A stretch of 18,145 nt of DNA. Source: JAKIWV01 sp049800095. Its GTDB lineage: Archaea; Thermoplasmatota; Thermoplasmata; Lutacidiplasmatales; UBA184. The stretch lies in contig JBARJD010000132.1 in assembly GCA_049800095.1 (NCBI GenBank), positions 1 through 18,145 on the forward strand. Reading direction: 5' to 3'. Positions within the stretch are counted from its first letter, which is position 1. Every line of letters begins with the position of its first letter. A program made the translations under genes and the position numbers. This document shows, piece by piece, positions 1 through 6,962 of the stretch. The notes below the pieces were generated by a model. The model saw only the letters and a program-made list of their open reading frames with translations. It searched no databases and was not told the DNA's origin.

Positions 1-2
1 AG

Positions 3-1427
3 ACCGCCGCGGGTGGCTGGGACGCGGTGACCACGAACTTGCCCGACAACGACTGGGGCAACGTGCAGTATCACATGGTCGGCAGCGGCCCGTACTATCT
101 GTCGGGCTACACGATCGGCACGTCGTATACGCTGACGGCGAACCCGGCGTACACGGCGAACCCGGCGTGCACGACCACCTACATCGGCGGCACGAACTCG
201 TGCTATCCCGCCGCCGGCAGCTACGCGGCCAACGTGGACGTGACCTGGGAGGTCGACCCGACGCCCGGAGAGGCGGCGATGGCCTCGGGCGTCGCGGATC
301 TGCTGGGGGAGTTCCCGACGACTCAGACGGCGTTGCTCCTGCAGCTGATCGAACAGGATAAGGCGACGGCGATCAGCTTCCCGAGCATCTCGGTCTACTT
401 CTTCCCCTTCGACTTGGACTTTAGCGCGTCGGCAGCATCGGCCTATCCGACGGGACCGATTACGGTGCCGGCGGACTTTTTCAGCTACATCGGGATGCGG
501 AACTTCTTCTCGACGGCGTTCCCGTACGCGACGTCGCAGTCGACGATCGACACTGTGGGCGGAATCCAGTACGGATTCAACTACGGCGGGATCATTCCGC
601 AGGGAATGGGTAACTATTACCCGACGAACATCAGTTTCCCGAACTCCGACCCGACGAGCGACGTCAACGACGCGAGTTCACCGGCCTACTGGTGGGCGCA
701 GATGACGACGTCCGGTAGCCCGTACTACGACCCCGAGGCGGTCGCCTGCGAGACGACGACGTGTCAGCTGCCATTCTTCGGGGAGACGGGCGCGCCGAAC
801 TACGACCAGGCGCTGGCCCTCGAGGTGCAGAGCGTCAGCGAGTACTCGCACGGCGCAATCGAAATCCACACGCTGGATATCAACTTCATCCAGTTGGTGA
901 TCAACTCGCTGTTCTCGGCGCCGGGCGAGAACCCCATGCCGATCTTCACGCTGGCCTGGGCGCCGGACTACCCCGACCCAACGGACTACATCGGCGCAAT
1001 GTACTACCCGAACGCGACGTACACCTACAGCAACGACTACAACGAGTTCACGGAGAACCCGGCGACGAACTCAACCTCCTGCTCCTACAACGCCATCGGG
1101 ACGTACAGCTTCCCGGCGCTCCAATACTGGGCCGCGAGCACGACCCAGATCGGTCAGGACTGCCAAGGACCGGCGTACAACGCGATGACGTTCGCGGAGT
1201 ACCAAGCGGCGGGCGACACCAACCTGGCCCAGCGGGCGTTGCTCTACAACATGGCGGAGCACATCGCGCAGAAGCTCGCGCTGTACATTTACTTCTTCCA
1301 GAGCAACGAGCTCTACGTGAGCGCCCCGTGGGTCAACCAGCAGTCACTGAACGAACAAGTGACGATCGGTGGCGGGAACGACCAGATGTACTTCTGGCTC
1401 AACGGCAACGGGATGGTACCCAGCTAG
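3..1427 (+). CDS. Extracellular solute-binding protein, family 5 (ABC importer), 5'-truncated by window
   Basis: This is the C-terminal part of a family-5 (SBP_bac_5, DppA/OppA-like) binding protein. Such proteins capture peptides or sugars outside the cell and hand them to an ABC permease. The reading frame is open to the left edge, so the gene begins upstream; the GTG at 27 is internal. Near the visible N-terminus GSGPYYLSGY matches the family's conserved G-T/S-G-PY segment, and the WAPDYPDPTDYIGAMYYPN region near residue 315 is the usual segment late in domain III. The chain has six Cys, an even number that would allow disulfides, and several N-glycosylation sequons (for example NATY, NSTS), consistent with an exterior location. 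Only two Lys and two Arg occur in the 466 residues after position 27. No permease or ATPase genes follow, so the transporter partners must lie upstream or elsewhere. The family call is firm; the substrate cannot be told. Confidence 0.85.
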   Translation, partial: TAAGGWDAVTTNLPDNDWGNVQYHMVGSGPYYLSGYTIGTSYTLTANPAYTANPACTTTYIGGTNSCYPAAGSYAANVDVTWEVDPTPGEAAMASGVADLLGEFPTTQTALLLQLIEQDKATAISFPSISVYFFPFDLDFSASAASAYPTGPITVPADFFSYIGMRNFFSTAFPYATSQSTIDTVGGIQYGFNYGGIIPQGMGNYYPTNISFPNSDPTSDVNDASSPAYWWAQMTTSGSPYYDPEAVACETTTCQLPFFGETGAPNYDQALALEVQSVSEYSHGAIEIHTLDINFIQLVINSLFSAPGENPMPIFTLAWAPDYPDPTDYIGAMYYPNATYTYSNDYNEFTENPATNSTSCSYNAIGTYSFPALQYWAASTTQIGQDCQGPAYNAMTFAEYQAAGDTNLAQRALLYNMAEHIAQKLALYIYFFQSNELYVSAPWVNQQSLNEQVTIGGGNDQMYFWLNGNGMVPS

Positions 1428-1450
1428 GGCGTTCACGGAGAAGCCCGGCG

Positions 1451-2161
1451 ATGTCCACCCCCTCCCCGCAGATTTCTGCGGAGGACGATCGGTACATCCG
1501 GTCGCGTTTCGTCGGACTCGACTGGTTGGTGGCGCGGACCAAGGTTTCCCGCGCCACCTTCTTACAGTGGCAGAGCCAAGGGTTGTTCCCCAAGCCGACG
1601 TACGTTACCGCGGAGGGAGAGCAGTGGTACTCACGGGCCTATGCCCCGCTCGTCCTGAGGGCGATGTACGTGAAGACCGACCTGAAAACGCTCTTTCGGG
1701 AGGACTACAGCCGAGCCTTGGAGCAGTTGCGCTACACCAATCCCGCCGATTATCGCGCTGAGCTGGCCAAATCCGGGACCGCTCGGGCCCGGCCGGAAGC
1801 CGTGATCGAGCTCGAGTGGCAAGGGTTTCTCAGTGGGGAATACGGCGCGTGTCTCCGTGTCGCCTGGGTCCCGTGTATCCTGCGGAAGGGCAAGCTCATG
1901 CGTACGATCGACGAGCTCGTCGCTCATCCCAACCCCGAGGCACCGGGATGGAAGCGGCGACTGCGACAGAGCGTTGACTCGCTCGACCGGCTCGAGATGC
2001 CGTTTACGGCGTGGGATCGAGTTCGATTCGGCAAGCCCGTGAGTCGCGATACCCACATTCAGTCGATTCGGTTGCGATTTCCCCACGTCTTCGGACCGCC
2101 GCGGAGCAATCCACCCGCCGATCGGCACAAGGCGCCCCACCCACGCACGGTGGCCGCCTAG
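1451..2161 (+). CDS. DUF6058-like protein with N-terminal helix-turn-helix-like segment
   Basis: A 236-residue cytoplasmic protein. The ATG at 1451 has a GGAG at 1437-1440, ten bases upstream, and lies 23 bases after the solute-binding protein stop, so the two may be cotranscribed. Residues about 20-50 (LDWLVARTKVSRATFLQW then GLFPKPTY) resemble the MerR-like start of DUF6058 proteins. The middle (WQGFLSGEYGACLR, about residues 119-132) and the later segment (LRQSVDSLDRLEMPFTAWDR, about 175-194) match the pattern I remember for that family, where a LDxxxxPFAPHDR-like stretch is conserved. Some databases label the family 'natural product biosynthesis', but I know of no demonstrated activity. 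The tail after residue about 215 is Pro/His-rich and probably disordered. The assignment rests on remembered family patterns, so it is moderate. Confidence 0.6.
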   Translation: MSTPSPQISAEDDRYIRSRFVGLDWLVARTKVSRATFLQWQSQGLFPKPTYVTAEGEQWYSRAYAPLVLRAMYVKTDLKTLFREDYSRALEQLRYTNPADYRAELAKSGTARARPEAVIELEWQGFLSGEYGACLRVAWVPCILRKGKLMRTIDELVAHPNPEAPGWKRRLRQSVDSLDRLEMPFTAWDRVRFGKPVSRDTHIQSIRLRFPHVFGPPRSNPPADRHKAPHPRTVAA

Positions 2162-2338
2162 GACTGCGCTCGTGTCCGGCGACCTCCTGCGCGCCGCGAG
2201 GCGGAAGCCTTTGTTGCGCTTCCTTCCACTTCCTGCGACGTGGACGTCAGACTTCGTTGCACGACCAGGCTTCCGGGCCGTAGAGGGAAGGGTCGATGTT
2301 CAAATCCCGAACCGTCGAGGCCCCCCACCCTCGCCGTA

Positions 2339-2475
2339 GGGCGATCTCAGGAGGCATGCTTGTCGCCCGAACCGTACCGTTACGCTCCCCCCTCACACAA
2401 ACGCGCAGGGCCGGAGGCGCGAGCGTAACCGGTGGTGGGTGGGGGTAGCAAGTCTCCTACTTGGGTTTCCCACCA
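2339..2475. ncRNA. Candidate structured RNA or DNA element: three consecutive stem-loops
   Basis: Three inverted repeats follow each other almost without spacer. GGGCGA at 2339-2344 pairs with TCGCCC at 2363-2368. ACCGTTACGCTC at 2376-2387 pairs with GAGCGTAACCGGT at 2421-2433, a 12-pair stem with one bulge; a smaller CGCGC/GCGCG stem (2402-2406 and 2417-2421) sits inside it, sharing its last base with the outer arm. TGGTGGG at 2433-2439 pairs with CCCACCA at 2469-2475 and encloses CAAGT/ACTTG (2449-2453 and 2459-2463). Contiguous stems of this quality are unusual by chance, even at this GC content. Strand and ends are unknown, and no known RNA family is recognised. Transposon or integron-type repeats are an alternative. 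Confidence 0.35.
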
Positions 2476-2493
2476 ACGGACCGGCCACCTGGA

Positions 2494-2501
2494 TTTATAC
2501 T
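2494..2501 (+). promoter_or_regulatory. TATA-like box inside the gap
   Basis: TTTATACT is the most archaeal-TATA-like octamer in this GC-rich gap. It would place a transcription start near 2520. No convincing coding frame starts downstream, so if it is used the product would be a noncoding RNA carrying the stem-loop at 2575-2612. This is a single-site match and therefore weak. Confidence 0.35.
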
Positions 2502-2574
2502 CGCCAGGGTCCCGCGCGGGTGGGGCCATCCCGTTCGTCGCCCTCCCCCGGCTCTCAGCGGCCGCCGTTTCCTG

Positions 2575-2612
2575 GGCCATCCTCCGCACTAACTCGAGTG
2601 TGCGAGATGGCC
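2575..2612. repeat. Two-part stem-loop
   Basis: GGCCATC at 2575-2581 is the exact reverse complement of GATGGCC at 2606-2612. Inside it CGCAC at 2585-2589 pairs with GTGCG at 2600-2604. The apical loop contains the palindrome ACTCGAGT. It lies 75-110 bases downstream of the TATA-like box at 2494 and could be part of an RNA transcribed from it. Confidence 0.45.
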
Positions 2613-2772
2613 GTGAGAAGGGTCTGGCTGCCTCTTAGGGAATCAGCTCGCTCGTGCTATGGTCCGGTAGTGGTGGAGTAGCCATTTTGGTTGTCCGAAA
2701 CCCTACATGGGCTCTCTTCCGTGCTGCTCGTGTGAAGAAGCCGGGACCTTGCCCTGGACGGCCGCCTGCTCG

Positions 2773-2853
2773 ATGGAGGCCCGTGGCGAAGTCCTCGTCA
2801 TCGACGACGGCGGCAACGGCCGGCGCGCACTCAACGTTCCCCAGAAGCGTTGA
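2773..2853 (+). pseudogene. Short relic resembling the RraA / demethylmenaquinone-methyltransferase-like family
   Basis: The frame starting at ATG 2773 reads MEARGEVLVIDDGGNGRRAL and then ends after six more residues. This resembles the strand-turn segment of RraA-fold proteins (pattern xxPGDVLVVDxGGDxRRAxxG). The rest of that fold, including the following glycine-rich and GxxRD segments, is not found in any frame downstream, and the upstream part of the same frame (from 2671) is not recognisable. If the resemblance is real, this is a remnant of a broken gene. The match is only about 18 residues, so chance is possible. The stop lies within the stem-loop at 2829-2855. Confidence 0.25.
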
Positions 2854-2855
2854 GT
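2829..2855. repeat. Perfect 8-bp inverted repeat
   Basis: ACTCAACG at 2829-2836 and CGTTGAGT at 2848-2855 are exact reverse complements around an 11-base loop, and two further pairs (one of them G-T) can form inside. No T-run follows, so it is not a bacterial-type terminator. Its role is unknown. Confidence 0.45.
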
Positions 2856-2920
2856 TCATTTCGCTGTTTGAGGGAGCGGCCTGTAGGGCGCTAACCCATG
2901 GTCTGTCTAGACTTCAACAG

Positions 2921-2941
2921 CGGGCCCTGCGGCCGGGCCCG
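2921..2941. repeat. GC-rich 7-bp inverted repeat
   Basis: CGGGCCC at 2921-2927 and GGGCCCG at 2935-2941 are exact reverse complements with a seven-base loop. It lies about 50 bases upstream of the TATA-like box of the next gene. It could be a transcript 3' end structure or a regulator site; nothing decides between these. Confidence 0.35.
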
Positions 2942-2990
2942 TCATTTGGAGACTGATTCGCCGCGCAAATACCGGTCGCCGCCAAGATAG

Positions 2991-2999
2991 CTTTAATTT
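2991..2999 (+). promoter_or_regulatory. TATA-like box for the gene at 3034
   Basis: CTTTAATTT stands out from the GC-rich surroundings 35-43 bases upstream of ATG 3034. A start of transcription about 25 bases downstream would leave a short leader that still includes the GGAG at 3021-3024. Confidence 0.55.
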
Positions 3000-3033
3000 C
3001 CGGCCCCACTACCCGCTCTCGGAGAAATCACTC

Positions 3034-3708
3034 ATGCCCCGACGTGCTCGTGGTCCCGCGCGTGCCGCCACCCCCTCCGTCGACTCATCCGCGACGCCGC
3101 TCGACGACAACTTCCTGGACACGCTGAAGGGGGAGTTTGCCCGGGTCCAACAGACCGCGAAGGCACCGAAGCCGGGAGAAGACCTGTCGCACCGCGCGGA
3201 GGTCAACCGGCGGCTACTCCAGGACTTCTGGGAGATCCACAACCAGTTCGACGACATCGGTTCGCACCTGATGATCGAGCCGTCGCAGACGCTCTTCGCC
3301 ACTTTCGCCGAATTCCCGGACAAATGGGCGTTCCGTGAGAACTTCGACTTCGGCGAAGTGAAGACGATCGAGTTGCGCGACCGCACCCAGGGGTGGGTGG
3401 GATTCACGCTGCGCTTTTGGTTCTACAACACCTCGGAGGGGCGGCCTCACTTCCGGGGCGTGTTCGAGTGGACGGATGGCGAGACCTATCACCGGTACTC
3501 CGGCTGGATGCGCATGATGAGCCAGGCCGTACTGTACGACTCGGGCGAACACAGTATCGACGTTCGAACGGTCCACAACATCCTCCGGGACGTGGTCGTC
3601 AAGTGGTACCAGGCGCATGTGGACCGGACCCCCGAGGCGTTCATCGCCCACCTGAGGGAAAAGTACCCCAAGGGCGCGAGCTACGCCAAGGAATCCTACC
3701 GCGAGTGA
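3034..3708 (+). CDS. Unrecognised protein, possibly lineage-specific
   Basis: A 224-residue soluble protein that I cannot assign. The first 25 residues are basic and Ala/Pro-rich (likely disordered). Residues about 25-75 are predicted helical, with a DLSHRAEVNRRLLQDFWEIH segment. The remainder is a mixed fold with many aromatic residues, for example GWVGFTLRFWFYNTS around residues 125-140 and FRGVFEWTDGETYHRYSGW around 145-163. No signal peptide, membrane segment, Cys motif or nucleotide-binding loop is visible. The start is supported by GGAG at 3021-3024 and a TATA-like box at 2991. The gene stands alone: 140 bases separate it from polB. Codon use (GC-rich third positions) and the clean frame make it a real gene; function is unknown. 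Confidence 0.75.
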   Translation: MPRRARGPARAATPSVDSSATPLDDNFLDTLKGEFARVQQTAKAPKPGEDLSHRAEVNRRLLQDFWEIHNQFDDIGSHLMIEPSQTLFATFAEFPDKWAFRENFDFGEVKTIELRDRTQGWVGFTLRFWFYNTSEGRPHFRGVFEWTDGETYHRYSGWMRMMSQAVLYDSGEHSIDVRTVHNILRDVVVKWYQAHVDRTPEAFIAHLREKYPKGASYAKESYRE

Positions 3709-3848
3709 GCCTCTGCGCGCCGGCCAACGGTGTGTTGAAATAACCCCGGCCTCCTCGGGTCGACCCACGTCCCGCATCGGGTGAGGGGCCTCGGAGAAGG
3801 GACTCCGGGTACGCTTCCCGACGTCGCCGGGCAGGAACGCACTCCACG

Positions 3849-5372
3849 ATGCAAGATCCGCTCATCGGATACTTTCAGTCGCATCGGAAGTTGGTCGAGG
3901 GCGATGCGCTCGACCTGATCCGGGGGGCTCCGCAGCCCCTCGACCTCTCCCGCAAGCTGATCGAGATGGCCGGGACCGATTCGCCGTTCGTCACCCGCGC
4001 CATGGTGGAGTCGCTCCTCGGCCCCTCAGCGCCCGTGAGCAACGCCCCCTCCGTATCGACGCGGTTCGAGTCCGCGCCGGAGACCGCGCGGCCGCTGGCG
4101 CCCGCGGTCGAGAGCACGCCTCCGGGCTTCGCGCTACTGAGGGAGGGTTTCGAACCGTTGCCGGCGGACAGGGACCCGCTCCAGGCGTACGGGGGGCTCT
4201 TCTCCTACCGGTTCGCCGCGCTCTCACGGATTCTGCGCGGCCGGTCGGGGTTGCCCGACCTCACCCCGATCGGGACCCTTCGGAGTCGGGAGGGCGAAAT
4301 GTCCGTCATCGGCATGATCCGGGAGATCCGGACGACGTCAGAGAAGCATCACACCATCTTGACGATCGAGGACGACTCCGGAACGTTGGAGGCGCTGGTC
4401 CCCAAGGGAAGCCCCGAGGTGCGGGAGCCCTTCCTGCTGGACGAGGTGGTCGGAGTTCGACTCCGGGGCGGACGGGGCCGCAACCGGATCCCCATCGTGA
4501 CCGGGGTGCTGCGCCCCGATGTGCCGACGAGCCGGGAGCAGCACCGGACCGACTTCGACGCGAGTGCGATCTTCATCTCGGACCTCCATATCGGAAGCCG
4601 GTCCTTCCTCGCGGAGGCGTGGGGGCGCCTGGCCGATTTCCTCAAAGGGCACGGATCGAAGCCGGAGGTCGCCGAGACGGTGCGCCACGTGGTCATCGCA
4701 GGCGACCTCGTCGATGGCATCGGCATCTATCCGAACCAGGAACGCGACCTCGCGATCCTCGATATCTTCGAACAATACGCCGAGCTCGGACGTCGTCTCC
4801 GGGAACTGCCGAGCCGGATCCAGGTCGTGGCGATCCCCGGGAACCACGACGCGGTGTCTCCCGCAGAGCCTCAACCGGCGCTCCCCCACGAGCTGGCGGC
4901 GACGCTTCCCGGGCCGGTCAAGATACTCGCCAACCCCTCCACGTTCAGCCTCGACGGCGTCGTAGTCACCGCGTACCACGGACGGGGATTCGACGACCTG
5001 ATTCCCGCCCTGCCGGGGGCCAGTTACGCCCGGCCCACCGACGTGATGAAGCGGATGCTCGCGATGCGACACCTCGCCCCCATGTACGGCGGCAAGACCC
5101 CGCTCTCTCCGCAATCCCGGGACGGCCTCCTGATCGATCCGGTGCCGGACATCTTCGTGACCGGCCATGCGCACACATTTGGAGCGGACCGGTACAAGGG
5201 GATCCTGCTGCTCAACGCGTCGACTTGGCAGGCCGAGACGGAGTACCAACGGATGCGAAACATCTCCCCGGTGCCCGCCCGGGCCGCCCTCGTGCGGCTC
5301 ACCGACCTTTCGCTCGAGGTCCTCGACTTCTCGGAGGCGAAACCCCGCGTCTCCGGCGAGGTCGCCGCGTGA
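3849..5372 (+). CDS. polB: DNA polymerase II (PolD) small subunit DP1
   Basis: This is the 507-residue exonuclease subunit of the heterodimeric archaeal replicative polymerase PolD; the large polymerising subunit DP2 is not in the window. An N-terminal helical domain (about 1-57) is followed by a Pro/Ser/Ala-rich linker (about 58-97), an OB-fold (about 145-225) and a calcineurin-like phosphoesterase domain (about 240-500). All metal-binding motifs of the 3'-5' exonuclease are intact: SDLH at 244-247, GDLVDG from 285, GNHD at 331-334, YHGRG from 376 and GHAH at 439-442, so proofreading should be active, unlike in eukaryotic B-subunits. The length is in the normal range. The ATG at 3849 begins the typical N-terminal domain; no strong Shine-Dalgarno is seen, and a weak A/T-rich patch at 3733-3743 might be the promoter. 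The stop overlaps the cutA start by four bases. Confidence 0.95.
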   Translation: MQDPLIGYFQSHRKLVEGDALDLIRGAPQPLDLSRKLIEMAGTDSPFVTRAMVESLLGPSAPVSNAPSVSTRFESAPETARPLAPAVESTPPGFALLREGFEPLPADRDPLQAYGGLFSYRFAALSRILRGRSGLPDLTPIGTLRSREGEMSVIGMIREIRTTSEKHHTILTIEDDSGTLEALVPKGSPEVREPFLLDEVVGVRLRGGRGRNRIPIVTGVLRPDVPTSREQHRTDFDASAIFISDLHIGSRSFLAEAWGRLADFLKGHGSKPEVAETVRHVVIAGDLVDGIGIYPNQERDLAILDIFEQYAELGRRLRELPSRIQVVAIPGNHDAVSPAEPQPALPHELAATLPGPVKILANPSTFSLDGVVVTAYHGRGFDDLIPALPGASYARPTDVMKRMLAMRHLAPMYGGKTPLSPQSRDGLLIDPVPDIFVTGHAHTFGADRYKGILLLNASTWQAETEYQRMRNISPVPARAALVRLTDLSLEVLDFSEAKPRVSGEVAA

Positions 5373-5860
5373 GCGCGATCCCAAATGAGGTCGGGGGAAC
5401 CGAGGGGATCCTTCGGGTTGTCTATTGCGCATTCCCGGACGCCGCCAGCGCCCGTCGAGTCGGCGACGCGGCGGTCGCCCGTCGGCTCGCCGCGTGCGTC
5501 AACCGGTTCCCGATCGGGTCCACCTACTGGTGGAAAGGCGCGGTCGAGCGAACGCACGAGGTCGTTACGCTGTTCAAGACGTCGCCGAGAAAGGTCGGTG
5601 CGTTGTTCGATTTTCTCGCGCGGGAGCATCCCTACGACGTGCCCGACATCTGTGAGATCCCAGTGGCCCGCGCCCACCGCCCCTACCTCGAGTATCTCGT
5701 CGACACGCTCGAGCGGGGACTCCCGATCCCGCCCGACCAGGTGCCCGACCGGCGACACGTTACGCGGCGGGGATCGCGGCCAGGCCCGGGAGCTCGCGGC
5801 CCTCGACAAACTCGAGGGCGGCACCGCCGCCCGTCGAGGCGTACTGAAACGCACCGCTGA
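5369..5860 (+). CDS. cutA: CutA-like divalent cation tolerance protein with antisense-overlapping tail
   Basis: CutA is a small trimeric ferredoxin-like protein related in fold to PII, linked to copper tolerance in bacteria; its exact role is unsettled. The GTG start at 5369 overlaps the polB stop (GTGA), so translation is probably coupled. The core is clear over residues 16-113: VVYCAFPDAASARRV, LAACVN at 40-45, STYWWKG at 51-57, LFKTSP at 68-73, HPYDVPDI at 87-94 and YLEYL at 106-110. Family members usually end soon after this last motif at about 105-115 residues. Here the frame stays open to 163 residues. Residues about 131-163, extremely Arg-rich, are encoded antisense to the last 101 bases of pgk. 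The tail is probably not functional sequence, but no earlier in-frame stop exists. The family call is firm; the meaning of the tail is open. Confidence 0.88.
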   Translation: MSAIPNEVGGTEGILRVVYCAFPDAASARRVGDAAVARRLAACVNRFPIGSTYWWKGAVERTHEVVTLFKTSPRKVGALFDFLAREHPYDVPDICEIPVARAHRPYLEYLVDTLERGLPIPPDQVPDRRHVTRRGSRPGPGARGPRQTRGRHRRPSRRTETHR

Positions 5861-6938
5861 CCCCGAGGTCTTGGGCAATGCGGGCCGAGTCTCCTCCCGC
5901 CGATACATGGTAGCCGGGAATCGAGCCGAGCGCGGCCAACACCTCGCGGGTTCCCTCCGCGAACCGAGCGTCCTCGGCTTTGCCGAGCGGGCCGTTCCAA
6001 AAGACCATGCGAGAGCGCGCCAGCGCCTCGGCGAACCGCTTCCGTGTGGCAGGGCCGATATCGTAGACCATCGCGTCGGCCGGGACTCGCGCCACGGGTA
6101 CGGTCACCGGGTCGGTGGCGCCGGGCGCCAGGACGACCACGTCCTCCGGGAGGAGCACCTCGGTCCCGGCCGACTTCGCCGCCGCCAGAAACTCGGTCAC
6201 GGCCCGGTCCTGCCCCTCCTCGGCCGGCGAGGCGCCCAGTTGGGCCCCGCCGACTCGAAGGAAAGGGAACGCGAGGGCCCCTCCGATGAGGATCGTATCC
6301 GCGCGGCCGAGGAAGCTCGCAATGAGGGGCAGCTTGTCCGCGACCTTGGCTCCGCCGAGGAGGGCCATGTACGGATGCTCCACCTGGTCGCGCAGTCGCG
6401 ACAGCTCGCGGACCTCGCGTTCGACAAGAAACCCGACACTGGAAGGCAACCGCTTCGGCAGTCCCACCGTGGAGGCGTGCGCCCGGTGCAGCACGCCGAA
6501 GGCCTCCTCGACGAACGACTCGCCGAGCTGGGACAGCTGTGTGACGAAGGCCGGATCGTTGGCTTCTTCTCCCGGGTGGAAGCGAAGGTTTTCGAGGATC
6601 ACGAACTCTCCGTTCTTGAGACCCGAAACGGCGTTGATCGCAGCGATTCCCACGCAGTCCGTCGCCAAGGGGACGGATTGCCCGAGGAGCTCGGAGAGCC
6701 GCCGAGCCACAGGGCGGAGCGAGAAGCGCATGTCCCGCTTGCCGTCCGGCCGTCCGAGGTGCGAGATAACGATCGTTCGGGCCATCGACGTTTGGAGGTG
6801 TTGGAGTGTCGGGAGTGCCTCGGCGATGCGCCGGTCGTCCGCGACGAGACCCTGCTCGGTCAGCGGGACGTTGAAGTCTACTCGCACCAGCACTCGTCGC
6901 CCCCGGACCGTCGCCGACCGGAGATTTCGCCGCTCCAC
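5760..6938 (-). CDS. pgk: Phosphoglycerate kinase (bacterial-type)
   Basis: This enzyme transfers phosphate between 1,3-bisphosphoglycerate and ADP in glycolysis or gluconeogenesis. At 392 residues it has the normal length. The substrate-side motifs are present: RVDFNVPL from residue 19, SHLGRPDGKRD from 59, ENLRFHPGEE from 116 and HRAHASTVG at 151-159. So are the nucleotide-side motifs LLGGAKVADK at 193-202 and YASTGGGAALEF near the end. The VDFN, GGAKVxDK and TGGGA forms are those of bacterial PGKs rather than typical archaeal ones. The usual GGGDT/S motif reads SAGGDSAR. The start is GTG at 6938; a TATA-like AAGATATTAG (6963-6972) lies about 25-35 bases upstream, giving a nearly leaderless message, although cotranscription with the ketopantoate reductase gene 61 bases upstream is also possible. 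Its 3' end overlaps cutA. Confidence 0.95.
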   Translation of the reverse strand: MERRNLRSATVRGRRVLVRVDFNVPLTEQGLVADDRRIAEALPTLQHLQTSMARTIVISHLGRPDGKRDMRFSLRPVARRLSELLGQSVPLATDCVGIAAINAVSGLKNGEFVILENLRFHPGEEANDPAFVTQLSQLGESFVEEAFGVLHRAHASTVGLPKRLPSSVGFLVEREVRELSRLRDQVEHPYMALLGGAKVADKLPLIASFLGRADTILIGGALAFPFLRVGGAQLGASPAEEGQDRAVTEFLAAAKSAGTEVLLPEDVVVLAPGATDPVTVPVARVPADAMVYDIGPATRKRFAEALARSRMVFWNGPLGKAEDARFAEGTREVLAALGSIPGYHVSAGGDSARIAQDLGVSGAFQYASTGGGAALEFVEGRELPGLAAIPAA

Positions 6939-6962
6939 GGGGATGCGGGGAGTCTCTCCGGT

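Larger units (their letters stand above)
2162..3033. other. 870-base gap without intact gene; rich in inverted repeats
   Basis: No open frame here has the look of a real protein. Short frames on both strands (for example 2439-2681, 2654-2956 and reverse 2635-2859) are Arg/Pro/Ser-rich with no recognisable motif. The stretch contains a chain of inverted repeats between 2339 and 2475, a TATA-like box at 2494-2501 followed by a strong stem-loop at 2575-2612, further stem-loops at 2829-2855 and 2921-2941, a short RraA-like relic at 2773-2853, and the promoter of the next gene at its right end. A 10-base direct repeat (CCCGAACCGT) occurs at 2306-2315 and 2366-2375. I found no tRNA with a proper T-arm and no match to conserved RNase P, SRP or 5S motifs. 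It is best read as an intergenic region that may encode one or more structured RNAs and contains decayed coding sequence. Confidence 0.6.

Noticed and set aside
2285..2325. tRNA-like T-loop (GTTCAAATCCC)
   Set aside because: The flanking bases do not form a five-pair T-stem, and no acceptor, D-arm or anticodon arm of correct spacing is found on either strand.
2400..2435. SRP RNA helix-8-like stretch (CAGGGCCGGAGG)
   Set aside because: The invariant GGAA...AGCA arrangement of SRP RNA is absent, and no longer pairing of SRP type surrounds it.
2635..2956. Short frames on both strands of the gap (forward 2654-2956, reverse 2635-2859)
   Set aside because: Composition is Arg/Ser/Pro-rich without motifs, there are no ribosome sites, and the frames contradict each other; in GC-rich DNA such frames are expected by chance.
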